A stretch of DNA of 64,000 nt, taken from Methylobacterium sp. Its GTDB lineage: Bacteria > Pseudomonadota > Alphaproteobacteria > Rhizobiales > Beijerinckiaceae. Each line of letters begins with the position of its first letter. The stretch's first letter is position 1. The stretch covers positions 434,001 to 498,000 of the forward strand of contig JADCBP010000001.1 in the NCBI GenBank assembly GCA_020253445.1, written 5' to 3'. The notes under the pieces are model-generated. The model saw only the letters and a program-made list of their open reading frames with translations, ran no database searches and was not told the origin of the DNA. Below, piece after piece: positions 40,435 to 50,274 of the stretch. The translations under genes and the position numbers were made by a program.

Positions 40435-41835
40435 ATGAGCGCCAATATCGCCAACCTGCTCTATCTCGCCTCTGGCGTGCTCTTCATCCTCGCCTTGCGG
40501 GGCCTGTCGCATCCCTCCACCTCCCGCCAGGGCAACCTCTACGGCATGGCCGGCATGGGTATTGCGGCGGTCACCACGCTGATGCTCTCCCCGCCCTCCG
40601 GCCTGTCCGGCTGGAGCCTGGCGGTGCTCGGCGTCGCGATCGGCGGCGGCATCGGCGCCTTCATGGCGAAGCGCGTGGAAATGACGAAGATGCCCCAGCT
40701 CGTGGCCTTCTTCCACGCGCTGGTGGGCCTTGCTGCCGTGTTCGTGGCAGCGGCCGCGCTCTATGCGCCGCAAGCTTTCGGCATCGGCGCGGTCGGCAAG
40801 ATCAGCGGCGCGAGCCTCTTCGAGATGAGCCTCGGCGTCGCCATCGGCGCGCTCACCTTCACGGGCTCGGTCATCGCCTTCCTGAAGCTTGATGGTCGGA
40901 TGAGCGGCAAGCCGATCATGCTGCCGCAGCGCCATGCCATCAACATCGCGCTCGCCACCATTCTCGTGGTGCTGATCGCGATCTTCATCGGCACGGAGAG
41001 CCATACGGTCTTCTGGCTCATCACCATCGTGGCTTTGGTGCTCGGCGTGCTGCTGATCATCCCGATCGGCGGCGCGGACATGCCGGTCGTCGTCTCGATG
41101 CTGAACTCCTATTCGGGCTGGGCGGCCGCCGGCATCGGCTTCACCCTTGGCAACCTCGCGCTCATCATCACCGGCGCGCTGGTGGGCTCGTCGGGTGCGA
41201 TCCTCTCCTACATCATGTGCAAGGGCATGAACCGCAGCTTCATCTCGGTCATCCTCGGCGGCTTCGGCGGCGAGACGGCCGCGGCGAGTGGTGCGAAGGA
41301 AGAGCGTCCGGTGAAGCAGGGCTCGGCGGATGATGCCGGCTTCATCATGAAGAACGCCTCCAAGGTCATCATCGTGCCGGGCTACGGCATGGCGCAGGCG
41401 CAGGCGCAGCACGCTTTGCGCGAGATGGCCGACACGCTCAAGAAGGAAGGCGTTGAGGTGAAATACGCCATCCATCCGGTGGCGGGCCGCATGCCAGGCC
41501 ACATGAACGTGCTGCTGGCGGAAGCGAATGTGCCCTATGACGAGGTCTTCGAGCTCGAGGACATCAACAACGAATTCGCGCAGGCCGATGTGGCTTTCGT
41601 GATCGGCGCGAACGACGTGACGAACCCATCCGCGAAAACCGATCCGGCCTCGCCGATCTTCGGCATGCCGGTGCTCGATGTCGAGAAGGCGAAGACCGTG
41701 CTCTTCATCAAGCGCGGCATGGGCTCGGGTTATGCGGGGGTCGAGAACGAGCTCTTCTTCCGCGACAACACCATGATGCTCTTCGGCGACGCCAAGAAGG
41801 TGACCGAGGAAGTGGTGAAGGCGCTGGCGCACTGA
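40435..41835 (+). CDS. pntB: NAD(P) transhydrogenase, subunit beta
   Basis: A 466-aa protein with the remaining membrane helices of dII (residues about 1-260, including VAFFHALVGLAAVFVAAAALY and MPVVVSMLNSYSGWAAAGIGF) and the NADP(H)-binding dIII (VIIVPGYGMAQAQAQHALREM, IHPVAGRMPGHMNVLLAEA, GANDVTNPSAKTDPASPI). Full length for the family. It completes the transhydrogenase operon. Confidence 0.98.
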   Translation: MSANIANLLYLASGVLFILALRGLSHPSTSRQGNLYGMAGMGIAAVTTLMLSPPSGLSGWSLAVLGVAIGGGIGAFMAKRVEMTKMPQLVAFFHALVGLAAVFVAAAALYAPQAFGIGAVGKISGASLFEMSLGVAIGALTFTGSVIAFLKLDGRMSGKPIMLPQRHAINIALATILVVLIAIFIGTESHTVFWLITIVALVLGVLLIIPIGGADMPVVVSMLNSYSGWAAAGIGFTLGNLALIITGALVGSSGAILSYIMCKGMNRSFISVILGGFGGETAAASGAKEERPVKQGSADDAGFIMKNASKVIIVPGYGMAQAQAQHALREMADTLKKEGVEVKYAIHPVAGRMPGHMNVLLAEANVPYDEVFELEDINNEFAQADVAFVIGANDVTNPSAKTDPASPIFGMPVLDVEKAKTVLFIKRGMGSGYAGVENELFFRDNTMMLFGDAKKVTEEVVKALAH

Positions 41836-41901
41836 CCTGCGACCGCATCACGAATCCATCAGGAGGCGCCGACGGGGCTTGATCGCCCCCGGCAGCTTCC
41901 C

Positions 41902-42768
41902 ATGTCTGAGACCATGACCGAGCAACTCCTGACCGCCAGATCCGCAACTGCCCCGCTCTGGCGGCGCTCCCTCCGATTCCTCATCTGGGTATCTGTCGGC
42001 GCCTATCTCGGCGCGGCGGGCTACATGACGACTTTCCAGCGCAGCTTCCTCTACCATCCCGCCCCGGAATGGCAGGCGCCGGGCGATCACGGCCTTGCCG
42101 GCGCCGAGCGGATCGAGATCCTGGCAGCCGATGGCACGAAGCTCGTGGGCTGGTGGCTGCCGCCGAGGCAGGATGACAAGCCGGTCTTCCTCTATTTCCA
42201 GGGCAATGCGAACGGGCTCGTCCGTCGCGCCGGCCGCTTCGGGCTGCTCGCTCAGGATGGCTCCGGCGTGCTTGCCCTGTCCTATCGCGGCTATGGCGGC
42301 TCCGGCGGCGCGCCCAGCGAGGCGGCTTTGCATGCCGATGCCCGGACGATCCTCGCGGAATTGTCGCGCCGCGTCGCGCCGACACGGATCGTGATCTTCG
42401 GCGAATCGCTCGGCACGGGCGTGGCCCTCCGGCTCGCGGCGGAAGCCCAGGTGCGTGGCGTGATCCTCGACAGCCCCTATCTCTCGGTGATGGAGCGGGC
42501 GCGCGCGAGCTATCCCTGGCTGCCGGTCTCGCTGCTGCTGGCCGACCAGTTCCGGTCAGACCAGTTCATCCGGCAGGTGGACGAACCGATCTTCATCTTC
42601 CACGGATCGGAGGACCGCGTGATCCCGGTCGAGGATTCAGCGAAACTCGCAGCACTCGGGAAGCCGGGTCAGATCACGCGCAAGGTCTATCCGGGCGAAC
42701 CGCATGTCGTGCCGCTCGATCGCGGGCCGATGCCGGATATCCTGGGCTGGCTCGCGGCGAACCCCTGA
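41902..42768 (+). CDS. Membrane-anchored alpha/beta hydrolase (BEM46/ABHD13-like)
   Basis: A 288-aa protein with an N-terminal membrane anchor (FLIWVSVGAYLGAAGYMTTF) followed by FQRSFLYHPAPE, typical of BEM46-like hydrolases. The nucleophile motif is IFGESLGTGVAL, the acid HGSEDRVIP and the His GEPHVVPL. The substrate is unknown. Met1 (41902) or Met5 (41914) could be the start. It follows pntB by 66 bp and is convergent with the TPR gene. Confidence 0.88.
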   Translation: MSETMTEQLLTARSATAPLWRRSLRFLIWVSVGAYLGAAGYMTTFQRSFLYHPAPEWQAPGDHGLAGAERIEILAADGTKLVGWWLPPRQDDKPVFLYFQGNANGLVRRAGRFGLLAQDGSGVLALSYRGYGGSGGAPSEAALHADARTILAELSRRVAPTRIVIFGESLGTGVALRLAAEAQVRGVILDSPYLSVMERARASYPWLPVSLLLADQFRSDQFIRQVDEPIFIFHGSEDRVIPVEDSAKLAALGKPGQITRKVYPGEPHVVPLDRGPMPDILGWLAANP

Positions 42769-42771
42769 CGT

Positions 42772-43638
42772 TCAGAAACCTGCCATCCGCATGCCCTCGC
42801 GGGCGGTGCGATTGTTGGCGTCGATCGTCATGGCGCGCTGGAAGCTCTCGGCCGCGTCGGATTTCTTGCCCTGACGGCTGAGCGCCACGCCGCGCAAAGC
42901 CCAGCTCTCGGCATTGCGGTTATCGATGTTCAGGGCCGCGTTGAAATCCTCCAGCGCATCATCGACCTTGCCGGTCGCAAGACGGCTCTGGCCGCGCGCC
43001 TGGAAGGGGGCCGCGACGTAAGGGTTGCGGTCGATCGCGCCATCGAAATCCGAGAGTGCGAAATTGTGCTGGCCCTGGCTCTGATAGGCGAGGCCGCGGC
43101 TGTGATAGGCCTCGGCGCCTTCTGGGTTCAGGCGGATGACCTCGCCGAGATCGGCGATGGCCTGGCCGAGATTGCCCTGCGCACGCTTGAGGTTTCCGCG
43201 GGCGAGATAAGCCGGGTAGTAGCGCGCATCGGCCTCGATCGCGCGGTTGAAATCGGTCAGGGCCTCGGCATTGCGCCCGGCCTGGCGATGCGCGAGGCCA
43301 CGATTGGTGTAGGCCGCCGCATATTCCGGATTGAGCTGGATGGCGCGGGAAAAATCAGCCACGGCCTCGCCGAACCGGCCGGAGCGGGCAAAGGCCACGC
43401 CCCGGGTGTTATAGGCCTGCGGATCGTTGGGGTTGCGGCGGATCACGTCGGTCAGAGAGCCGATATTCGCCTGCTGCGCCGGGGCATTGCTGGGATCGTC
43501 GATCTCCGCGACCGACGGCAGGTTGAGCGGGGTCACGGATTCGCACGCGCCAAGCCCGAGCGCCAGCACCAGCGGCACCGCAAAACGCCATGCCCGCTTT
43601 CCGCCTTGCGGCAGAGCCTCAGCCATCGTCCCGTTCAT
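42772..43638 (-). CDS. TPR-repeat lipoprotein
   Basis: A 288-aa protein with a lipobox-type signal (AVPLVLALGLGAC), acylated Cys expected, then about five tandem TPR units (DPQAYNTRGVAFARSGRFGEAVADFSRAI, EYAAAYTNRGLAHRQAGRNAEALTDFNRAI and so on). It is related in design to NlpI-like outer-membrane adaptor lipoproteins that organise peptidoglycan hydrolases. The start at 43638 follows GGAG with good spacing; the frame opens 6 codons earlier. It lies downstream of rpsU but is separated from it by a terminator. Confidence 0.88.
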   Translation of the reverse strand: MNGTMAEALPQGGKRAWRFAVPLVLALGLGACESVTPLNLPSVAEIDDPSNAPAQQANIGSLTDVIRRNPNDPQAYNTRGVAFARSGRFGEAVADFSRAIQLNPEYAAAYTNRGLAHRQAGRNAEALTDFNRAIEADARYYPAYLARGNLKRAQGNLGQAIADLGEVIRLNPEGAEAYHSRGLAYQSQGQHNFALSDFDGAIDRNPYVAAPFQARGQSRLATGKVDDALEDFNAALNIDNRNAESWALRGVALSRQGKKSDAAESFQRAMTIDANNRTAREGMRMAGF

Positions 43639-43653
43639 GCCGGTCTCCAACAA

Positions 43654-43682
43654 CAAAAAAGCGTCCGTTCGATATCGGACGC
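43654..43682 (-). terminator. Intrinsic terminator of rpsU
   Basis: On the minus strand GCGTCCG-N8-CGGACGC (43661-43682) followed by TTTTTT (43655-43660). It ends the rpsU transcript before the TPR gene. Confidence 0.85.
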
Positions 43683-43784
43683 CTTCCTTAACGCTCGATC
43701 ACATTGTGACGCATTTCCCTCCCGATGGGAAGAAAACACCGTTCACCCGAGAAAGGACCGCCACCGCGAAGCGATCCTGCAGGA

Positions 43785-44015
43785 TCACTTCGCCTTTTTC
43801 GGGGCGGCGGCGATCAGGCCTTCGCGCTGCATGCGCTTGCGGGCCAGCTTGCGGGCGCGGCGGACGGCCTCGGCTTTTTCGCGGGCGCGCTTTTCGGACG
43901 GTTTCTCGTAATGGCCGCGCAGCTTCATCTCGCGGAAGATGCCCTCGCGCTGCATCTTCTTCTTCAGCGCGCGAAGAGCCTGGTCGACATTGTTGTCACG
44001 AACGAGAACCTGCAC
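43785..44015 (-). CDS. rpsU: 30S ribosomal protein S21 (bS21), GTG start
   Basis: A 76-aa protein, [20 protein letters not shown] at the N-terminus, then [23 protein letters not shown] and a basic tail. Length and start match bS21 if translation begins at the GTG at 44015, which has GGAG 6 nt upstream. The frame is open upstream to 44114, but that stretch is not family-like. bS21 sits near the anti-Shine-Dalgarno of 16S rRNA and influences initiation. Confidence 0.96.
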   Translation of the reverse strand: MQVLVRDNNVDQALRALKKKMQREGIFREMKLRGHYEKPSEKRAREKAEAVRRARKLARKRMQREGLIAAAPKKAK

Positions 44016-44151
44016 GTTTGCTCCGTCCAATCTGGGAATTGCGGTTTCGCTCCGGCATAAATGGAGCATGGTCAAGAGGTCGGGCGGATACCACAGCTCC
44101 CACCGCTTGTCCACGCCGCAAATCGGGAAAATTCAGCCTTTATCGGCGGGT

Positions 44152-45219
44152 TCAGGCTGGAAACGTCAAGCGCGTGGCGTGGCCCATCTTCCGGCCCGGC
44201 CGCATTTCGGCTTTGCCATAGAGGTGGATCTTGGTGACCGGTTCCGCCGCCAGAGCCTCCCATCGGGCGGTGTTTTCGCCCACGAGATTGAGCATTTCGA
44301 CCCGCGCGATTCGCCGGGGATCGCCCAGGGGCCAGCCGGCAATCGCGCGGATATGCTGCTCGAACTGGCAGGTGACCGCGCCATCGAGCGTCCAGTGGCC
44401 GGAATTATGCACGCGCGGCGCGATCTCGTTCACGATCACGTCCTCGCCCACCACGAAGAATTCCACCGCGAAGGTGCCGACATATCCAAGCCCATCGCCG
44501 ATCGCGCGTGCGGCGGCGATGGCCTTGGCACTCGTTTCGGGCGAGACCCGCGCCGGGGCGATGGAACGATCAAGAATATGATCGCGATGTTCGTTCTCGG
44601 TTACATCGAAGGGGGCGAAAGACCCGTCGGCCTTGCGCGCGGCGACCACCGAAACCTCGGCCGAAAAGCGCATGAAGCCTTCGAGGATCGCTGGCGCGCC
44701 TCTCAGATCGGCCAGCGCAGGCGCGGCATCTGCCGGTGCCATGATCCTGACCTGGCCCTTGCCGTCATAGCCGAAGCGGCGGGTCTTGAGGATCGCGGGG
44801 GTGCCGATGCGGGCGAGGCCCGCTTCCAGCGCGACAGCATCCGGCACATCCGCAAAGGGGGCCGTGCCAAGGCCAAGCTTCATGGCGAAGATCTTCTCGG
44901 CGAGGCGATCCTGGGCGATTTCGAGCGCATCGGCCGAGGGCGCGACCGGCACATGTCGCGACAGGAAGCGCAGGGCGCCAACCGGCACATTCTCGAATTC
45001 GAGCGTGACGATATCCACCTTGCCCACGAAGGCGGCGAGCGCAGCCTCATCCTCATAGGCGGCAATTGTATGCGCCTGCGCCACCTCGAAGGCCGGCGAA
45101 CCAGCCTCGGGGCAGTAGATGTGGCAATGAAAGCCGAGCCGCGCAGCGGCGATGGCGAGCATGCGGCCCAGCTGGCCGCCCCCGAGAATCCCGATGGTCG
45201 CGCCGGGCTTGAGCATCAT
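44152..45219 (-). CDS. purK: 5-(carboxyamino)imidazole ribonucleotide synthase
   Basis: A 355-aa ATP-grasp enzyme converting AIR, bicarbonate and ATP to N5-CAIR in purine synthesis. It shows the N-terminal [22 protein letters not shown], the ATP-grasp loop [16 protein letters not shown], the catalytic [28 protein letters not shown] and a family-typical C-terminus. The ATG at 45219 overlaps the purE stop (ATGA), so the two are translationally coupled. Confidence 0.97.
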   Translation of the reverse strand: MMLKPGATIGILGGGQLGRMLAIAAARLGFHCHIYCPEAGSPAFEVAQAHTIAAYEDEAALAAFVGKVDIVTLEFENVPVGALRFLSRHVPVAPSADALEIAQDRLAEKIFAMKLGLGTAPFADVPDAVALEAGLARIGTPAILKTRRFGYDGKGQVRIMAPADAAPALADLRGAPAILEGFMRFSAEVSVVAARKADGSFAPFDVTENEHRDHILDRSIAPARVSPETSAKAIAAARAIGDGLGYVGTFAVEFFVVGEDVIVNEIAPRVHNSGHWTLDGAVTCQFEQHIRAIAGWPLGDPRRIARVEMLNLVGENTARWEALAAEPVTKIHLYGKAEMRPGRKMGHATRLTFPA

Positions 45220-45710
45220 TCGTCTTCGGGCGTTTCGGCGATCGAGGCGGTCTGCTTCTCGCGGAACTCCTCGAGGCGCATCGCGAGCCCGGGATCGTTG
45301 AGCGCAAGGATCTGCGCCGCAAGGAGCCCGGCATTGATCGCGCCCGCCTTGCCGATGGCGAGCGTGCCAACCGGCACGCCACCCGGCATCTGCACGATCG
45401 AGAGCAGGGAATCCTGGCCCGAGAGCGCCTTCGATTCGACCGGCACGCCCAAAACGGGCAGCGTGGTCATCGCGGCGGCCATTCCGGGAAGATGCGCCGC
45501 GCCGCCGGCGCCGGCGATGATGATCCTGTAGCCTCGGGCCCTGGCCGTGCGCGCGAAGTTGAAAAGACGCTCGGGCGTGCGATGCGCGGAGATGATCTTC
45601 GCCTCATAGGGCACCAGCAGCTTCTCGAGATGCTCGGCCGCGTGCTTCATCGTCGGCCAATCGGATTGGCTGCCCATGATGATGGCGACGGGGGGAACGG
45701 CTTTGGCCAC
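45216..45710 (-). CDS. purE: 5-(carboxyamino)imidazole ribonucleotide mutase
   Basis: A 164-aa class I PurE that rearranges N5-CAIR to CAIR. It has the N-terminal [20 protein letters not shown] with the catalytic Ser-Asp, [15 protein letters not shown] with the His, and the loop [14 protein letters not shown]. It is the first gene of the purEK operon, with no obvious further partner. The upstream gap to the YdcH-like gene (about 110 bp) holds its promoter region. Confidence 0.97.
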   Translation of the reverse strand: MAKAVPPVAIIMGSQSDWPTMKHAAEHLEKLLVPYEAKIISAHRTPERLFNFARTARARGYRIIIAGAGGAAHLPGMAAAMTTLPVLGVPVESKALSGQDSLLSIVQMPGGVPVGTLAIGKAGAINAGLLAAQILALNDPGLAMRLEEFREKQTASIAETPEDE

Positions 45711-45823
45711 GCGGTCAGCCTCCTCCAGAAGGGGCGGCGGTCAAACGAGACCGCCCGGAGAAAGCACAGCCGGTTAGGCGAAAGCCCGCAGTTTTGCAAG
45801 AGAATTGCCCAATCCTGCCAAGA

Positions 45824-46042
45824 TCAGGCGATGATATCCGGCGTAAGCCGATCCTGCAGAACGATCAGGCGATCCTTCAGTTGCAGTTTCCGCTTCTTGA
45901 GGCGCTGCACCTGAAGCTGATCCACCGCGCCAAGCTGCTCCAGCGCGGCGATGGCGGCATCGAGATCGCGGTGTTCGATCTGCAGGCGGTGAAGCTCGCT
46001 GTGGAGGAGCGCGCGTTCCTCGTCGCTCAGCGTCTCACGCAT
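45824..46042 (-). CDS. YdcH family (DUF465) small coiled-coil protein (copy 1)
   Basis: A 72-residue helical protein. Its C-terminal LKKRKLQLKDRLIVLQDRL is the DUF465 signature, preceded by a heptad-like helix (LLHSELHRLQIEHRDLDAAI). The function is unknown. It is divergent from a second DUF465 gene and lies upstream of purE on the same strand. Confidence 0.85.
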   Translation of the reverse strand: MRETLSDEERALLHSELHRLQIEHRDLDAAIAALEQLGAVDQLQVQRLKKRKLQLKDRLIVLQDRLTPDIIA

Positions 46043-46233
46043 GAAAGAACCCCAGTATGACCGACCGCGTCAGAATGACGGCATCCGGGCCAAAACTCGA
46101 CTTGGTTAATCGCCCGCCCAGCGGTTGTCCACATGCGTTAAGCGCGTTGGAAAGGCCCCGCGAATTCCGCTTGCAGCAAATCGCCGATGTGCCACACTCC
46201 CTTTCGTCGGCATAACAAATGGAGGTGTCGACC

Positions 46234-46428
46234 ATGTCGCAAAGTTCGCATCTTGCTCAATTGGAGCGGAAGCATCGTGCCCTCGATGACGAGCTCAGAA
46301 ACGAGCTTGCCCATGCCGCCCGGAACGAAGCGCGCATCGCCTCGATCAAGCGGCAGAAACTGGTTCTGAAAGACCAGATCACGCGCCTGCGAACAGGCAA
46401 ATCGCACGAGAATCGTCAACTGCACTAA
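46234..46428 (+). CDS. YdcH family (DUF465) small coiled-coil protein (copy 2)
   Basis: A 64-residue protein with the same layout as its neighbour: HLAQLERKHRALDDEL at the N-terminus and SIKRQKLVLKDQITRL at the end. The start at 46234 follows a near-perfect GGAGGTG, and ATG 46219 would include that site. It is divergent from copy 1 across about 190 bp and is followed by a strong terminator, so it is monocistronic. Confidence 0.87.
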   Translation: MSQSSHLAQLERKHRALDDELRNELAHAARNEARIASIKRQKLVLKDQITRLRTGKSHENRQLH

Positions 46429-46507
46429 GCGTTTTCCTGGCAACAGGACCCTGGTTCTCGCCGCGAGCAATTGTGGCACCACGGGTTCTTCGCCACGATC
46501 GAGAAGA

Positions 46508-46540
46508 ACCGCTCCGGGTGTTCGCCCGGAGCGGGTTTTT
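46508..46540 (+). terminator. Strong intrinsic terminator after the YdcH-like gene
   Basis: A perfect 10-bp stem CCGCTCCGGG (46509-46518) and CCCGGAGCGG (46525-46534) with a TGTTCG loop, followed by GTTTTT. Confidence 0.9.
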
Positions 46541-46617
46541 CGCTGTTTTTCTCAAGCGCAAAGGGGGTGGCGAATCGCGCTGCGCCCCTGCCTGCGGAAT
46601 CATCCGGGCGATCATTG

Positions 46618-46707
46618 GCCTGATCAGGCACCGCGCGCTGCAACGGCCATGCTTTCCGCCCGGGAACTGCCCAATTTCGTTGACAGGCGGGGGCAGGCTG
46701 GTAACAA
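46618..46707 (+). promoter_or_regulatory. tkt promoter region with upstream palindrome
   Basis: TTGACA (46680-46685, perfect -35), 16 bp, then TAACAA (46702-46707, weak -10), about 43 bp before the tkt start. A perfect 12-bp palindrome GCCTGATCAGGC (46618-46629) lies 50 bp upstream of the -35 and is a candidate activator or repressor site. The 321-bp gap contains no gene. Confidence 0.5.
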
Positions 46708-46749
46708 CCGCGCCGCGGGACAAAGACATGACAGAAAGCAGGATGATCG

Positions 46750-48738
46750 ATGATTTCTCGTCGTGAGCATGATGCGATGGCCAACGCCATTCGCGCTTTG
46801 GCCATGGATGCCGTCGAGGCGGCGAAATCCGGCCATCCCGGCCTCCCCATGGGAGCAGCCGACATCGCAACGGTGCTTTTCCGCGACCATCTGAATTTCG
46901 ACCCGGCGCACCCGACCTGGCCTGATCGCGACCGCTTCGTCCTCTCGGCCGGCCATGGCTCGATGCTGATCTATGCGCTCCTCCACCTGATCGGTGTGAA
47001 GGAGTTGACGATCGACCAGCTGAAGAATTTCCGCCAGCTCGGTTCCATCACCGCAGGTCACCCGGAACATGGCCACACGCCGGGGGTCGAGACCACCACC
47101 GGGCCACTCGGCCAGGGCCTCGGCAATGCGGTGGGAATGGCGCTCGCCGAGCGCATTCTCGCGGCGCGCTATGGCGGAAACATCGTTGACCATTACACCT
47201 ATGTGCTCGCCTCGGACGGCGATCTCATGGAAGGCATCAGCCAGGAATCGATCACGCTCGCGGGCCACATGAAGCTCAACAAGCTGATCGTGCTGTTCGA
47301 CGATAACGGCATCTCGATCGACGGCGCGATTTCCGTTTCGGATTCCACCGACCAGCTGAAGCGCTTCGAAAGCGCAGGCTGGAATGCCGAGCGCATCGAC
47401 GGGCATGACCCGGAGGCGATCAACGCCGCCATTCTTCGCGCGAAGGCGAGCGACAAGCCGAGCCTTATCGCCTGTGTCACCACCATCGGCTATGGCGCGC
47501 CGACCAAAGCGGGCAAATCTTCCTCGCATGGTTCGCCGCTTGGCGCGGAAGAACTGAAGGGCGCGAAGGAAAGGCTCGGCTGGGCGCATGGCCCCTTCGA
47601 AATCCCGGCCGATATCCGCAAGGCCTGGGGCGTGGTGGGCAGCCGTGGTGCGGCCGCCCGTGCAGCCTGGCAGGAGCGGCTCGGCAAGGCAAAGCCTAAA
47701 GCCCGTGCCGAGTTCGAGCGCGTGATGGCGGGCGAATTGCCGAAGAGCCTCGCGAAAGCCCTGAAGACCTTCAAGGCAGAAGTCGCCTCAACGAAGCCGG
47801 AAGTCGCGACCCGCAAGGCGAGCGAAATGGTGCTGGAGGCGATCCAGCCCGCCCTGCCGGAACTGCTCTCCGGCTCGGCCGATCTCACTGGTTCGAACAA
47901 CACCAAGACCAGGGGCATGGCCCTGGTGAAAGCCGGCGCTTATGACGGCGCCTTCGTGCATTACGGCATCCGCGAGCATGGCATGGCCGCAGCCATGAAT
48001 GGCATCGCGCTGCATGGCGGCTTGATCCCGGCTTCGGGCACCTTTCTTGTCTTCTCGGATTACTGCCGTCCCTCCATCCGCCTCTCGGCGCTGATGGGCC
48101 AGCGCGTGATCTATGTGATGACGCATGATTCGATCGGCGTCGGCGAGGATGGGCCCACCCACCAGCCGGTGGAGCATCTCGCGGCCTTGCGCGCGATCCC
48201 CAATCTCGATGTCTATCGCCCCTGCGACGTGACCGAGACAGCGGAAGCCTGGGAACTCGCGGTGACCACCAGGGATCGCCCCTCGCTGATCGCGCTGACG
48301 CGCCAGAACCTGCCGCAGTTGCGTGCGGATAATGGCGCGAAGAACCTCTCGGCGCTCGGCGCCTACGAGATCGCCAGGGCGGAGGGGCGCGCCGAGGTGA
48401 CATTCTTCGCGACCGGCTCCGAGGTCTCGCTCGCCATGAAGGCGCGCGCGCTGCTGCGCGCCGAGGGCATTTTCGCCCGCGTCGTTTCCGTGCCTTCCTT
48501 CGAGCGCTTCGCCGCGCAGCCCGAGACCTATCGCAAGAAGGTGATCGGCCGCACGAAGGTGAAGATCGCCATCGAGGCCGCCATCCGGCAGGGCTGGGAT
48601 GCGATCATCGGATCGGACGGGCATTTCGTCGGCATGGAAGGCTTCGGCGCATCCGGCCCCATCAACAAGCTCTACGCGCATTTCGGCATCACGCCGGAAG
48701 CGGTGGCAGCCAAGGCCAAGGCGGCGCTGAAGCGCTGA
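46750..48738 (+). CDS. tkt: Transketolase
   Basis: A 662-aa thiamine-diphosphate enzyme moving two-carbon units in the pentose phosphate pathway. It has the N-terminal [19 protein letters not shown], the ThDP/Mg motif [14 protein letters not shown]...DNGISIDG, and the central [28 protein letters not shown]. The ATG at 46750 is preceded by a weak AGGATGATC. It heads the tkt-gap-pgk-fba run. Confidence 0.98.
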   Translation: MISRREHDAMANAIRALAMDAVEAAKSGHPGLPMGAADIATVLFRDHLNFDPAHPTWPDRDRFVLSAGHGSMLIYALLHLIGVKELTIDQLKNFRQLGSITAGHPEHGHTPGVETTTGPLGQGLGNAVGMALAERILAARYGGNIVDHYTYVLASDGDLMEGISQESITLAGHMKLNKLIVLFDDNGISIDGAISVSDSTDQLKRFESAGWNAERIDGHDPEAINAAILRAKASDKPSLIACVTTIGYGAPTKAGKSSSHGSPLGAEELKGAKERLGWAHGPFEIPADIRKAWGVVGSRGAAARAAWQERLGKAKPKARAEFERVMAGELPKSLAKALKTFKAEVASTKPEVATRKASEMVLEAIQPALPELLSGSADLTGSNNTKTRGMALVKAGAYDGAFVHYGIREHGMAAAMNGIALHGGLIPASGTFLVFSDYCRPSIRLSALMGQRVIYVMTHDSIGVGEDGPTHQPVEHLAALRAIPNLDVYRPCDVTETAEAWELAVTTRDRPSLIALTRQNLPQLRADNGAKNLSALGAYEIARAEGRAEVTFFATGSEVSLAMKARALLRAEGIFARVVSVPSFERFAAQPETYRKKVIGRTKVKIAIEAAIRQGWDAIIGSDGHFVGMEGFGASGPINKLYAHFGITPEAVAAKAKAALKR

Positions 48739-48798
48739 ATCCACATTCAGGCGGCCTTCACCGGATGGTCGCCTTCCCTGATCGTGAAGGAGAAGATC

Positions 48799-49809
48799 AT
48801 GACCACGAAGGTTTTCATCAATGGCTTTGGCCGCATCGGCCGCAATGTGCTGCGCGCGATCGTGGAATCAAAGCGCAAGGACATCGAGGTCGTCGGCATC
48901 AACGATCTCGGCCCGGTGGCCACCAACGCCCACCTGCTGCGCTTCGATTCCGTGCATGGCCGCTTCCCGGCCACGGTGGAAGTGGATGGGGATTACATCG
49001 TCGTGGCGGGCAAGCGCATCCGCGTCACCGCGATCAAGGACCCCGCCCAGCTTCCGCACAAGGAACTCGGCGTGGATATCGCCATGGAATGCACCGGCAT
49101 CTTCACCACCAAGGAGAAGGCCTCGGCGCATCTGGCGGCTGGTGCGAAGCGCGTGCTGGTTTCGGCCCCTTGCGACGGCGCCGACAAGACCATCGTTTTT
49201 GGTGTGAACCATGACACGCTGACGGCGAAGGACCTCGTGGTCTCGAATGCCTCCTGCACCACCAACTGCCTCGCGCCGGTCGCGGCCGTTCTGCACAATG
49301 CGGTCGGCATCACGCAGGGCTTCATGACCACCATCCACGCCTATACCGGCGATCAGCCCACGCTGGACACGATGCACAAGGATCTCTACCGCGCCCGCGC
49401 CGCGGCGCTGTCGATGATCCCGACCTCGACCGGAGCCGCGAAGGCCATCGGCCTCGTGATCCCGGAGCTGAAGGGCAAGCTCGACGGCACCTCCATTCGC
49501 GTGCCGACCCCGAATGTCTCGGTCGTGGATTTCAAGTTCATCGCCCGGCGCAAGACCACGGTCGAGAAGATCAACGAGGCGATCATCAAGGCCTCGAGGC
49601 GCGGTCCGCTGAAGGGCATCCTCGGCATTACGGATCAGCCGAATGTCTCCATGGACTTCAACCACGATCCGGCCTCCTCCACCTTCGCGCTCGACCAGAC
49701 CAAGGTGATGGACGACAAGTTCGTGCGCGTCCTGTCGTGGTATGACAACGAGTGGGGCTTCTCGAATCGCATGTCGGATACCGCCGCCGCGATGGCAAAG
49801 CTGATCTGA
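48799..49809 (+). CDS. gap: Glyceraldehyde-3-phosphate dehydrogenase, type I
   Basis: A 336-aa NAD(P)-dependent enzyme of glycolysis/gluconeogenesis. The N-terminal [17 protein letters not shown] is the dinucleotide fold. The active-site Cys153 sits in [12 protein letters not shown], and the catalytic His region is [13 protein letters not shown]. The start at 48799 has AAGGAGA at ideal spacing; an upstream in-frame ATG (48784) overlaps that site. It is 60 bp after tkt and probably in the same operon. Confidence 0.98.
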   Translation: MTTKVFINGFGRIGRNVLRAIVESKRKDIEVVGINDLGPVATNAHLLRFDSVHGRFPATVEVDGDYIVVAGKRIRVTAIKDPAQLPHKELGVDIAMECTGIFTTKEKASAHLAAGAKRVLVSAPCDGADKTIVFGVNHDTLTAKDLVVSNASCTTNCLAPVAAVLHNAVGITQGFMTTIHAYTGDQPTLDTMHKDLYRARAAALSMIPTSTGAAKAIGLVIPELKGKLDGTSIRVPTPNVSVVDFKFIARRKTTVEKINEAIIKASRRGPLKGILGITDQPNVSMDFNHDPASSTFALDQTKVMDDKFVRVLSWYDNEWGFSNRMSDTAAAMAKLI

Positions 49810-49863
49810 GCGCGAGAAGGCAGGGGCCATCCGCATCGCTTCATTCCTCAGGAAGGGCGCATC

Positions 49864-50274
49864 ATGAGCGACCGCATCGAACCGAACCTTGGAATCGACC
49901 CGACTGCGGAACCGGCCCCTGCCCCCGTTCCGAAGCCTGCCGCAACCGCAACCCCATCCCCGAATTCCCGTGCGGCGCTCGACCAGCTCGCGCGGATCGA
50001 GGACAAGATGGCGCGGATGGAAGAGAAGTTCGCGCGCACGGAAGCCCTCGTGGCCCGGGCGCAGGACGGCCTCGACCGCGCCGCGACACGCGTCGAGGGG
50101 GCGGCCCGCTCGGTGGATGCGGCGCAACTCGCGATCACCGTCAACCAGCTCCGCGCGCAGATCGCCAAGGTGCCCCGGCTCGGCAGCCTGGTGCTGACCG
50201 GCGTGGTGACATCCTTTGCCACCGCCATCCTCTTCGTTCTTTTGCTGAAATTTTTCCCTGGCTTGCTGAAATGA
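49864..50274 (+). CDS. Coiled-coil protein with C-terminal membrane anchor
   Basis: A 136-aa protein with a Pro/Ala-rich N-terminus (about residues 14-35), a long helical heptad region (about 38-100, [20 protein letters not shown] and so on), and a C-terminal hydrophobic helix ([20 protein letters not shown]). It is tail-anchored, with the helical part probably cytoplasmic. Its stop overlaps the pgk start by ATGA, so the two are coupled. A non-enzyme inserted between gap and pgk; function unknown. Confidence 0.75.
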   Translation: MSDRIEPNLGIDPTAEPAPAPVPKPAATATPSPNSRAALDQLARIEDKMARMEEKFARTEALVARAQDGLDRAATRVEGAARSVDAAQLAITVNQLRAQIAKVPRLGSLVLTGVVTSFATAILFVLLLKFFPGLLK

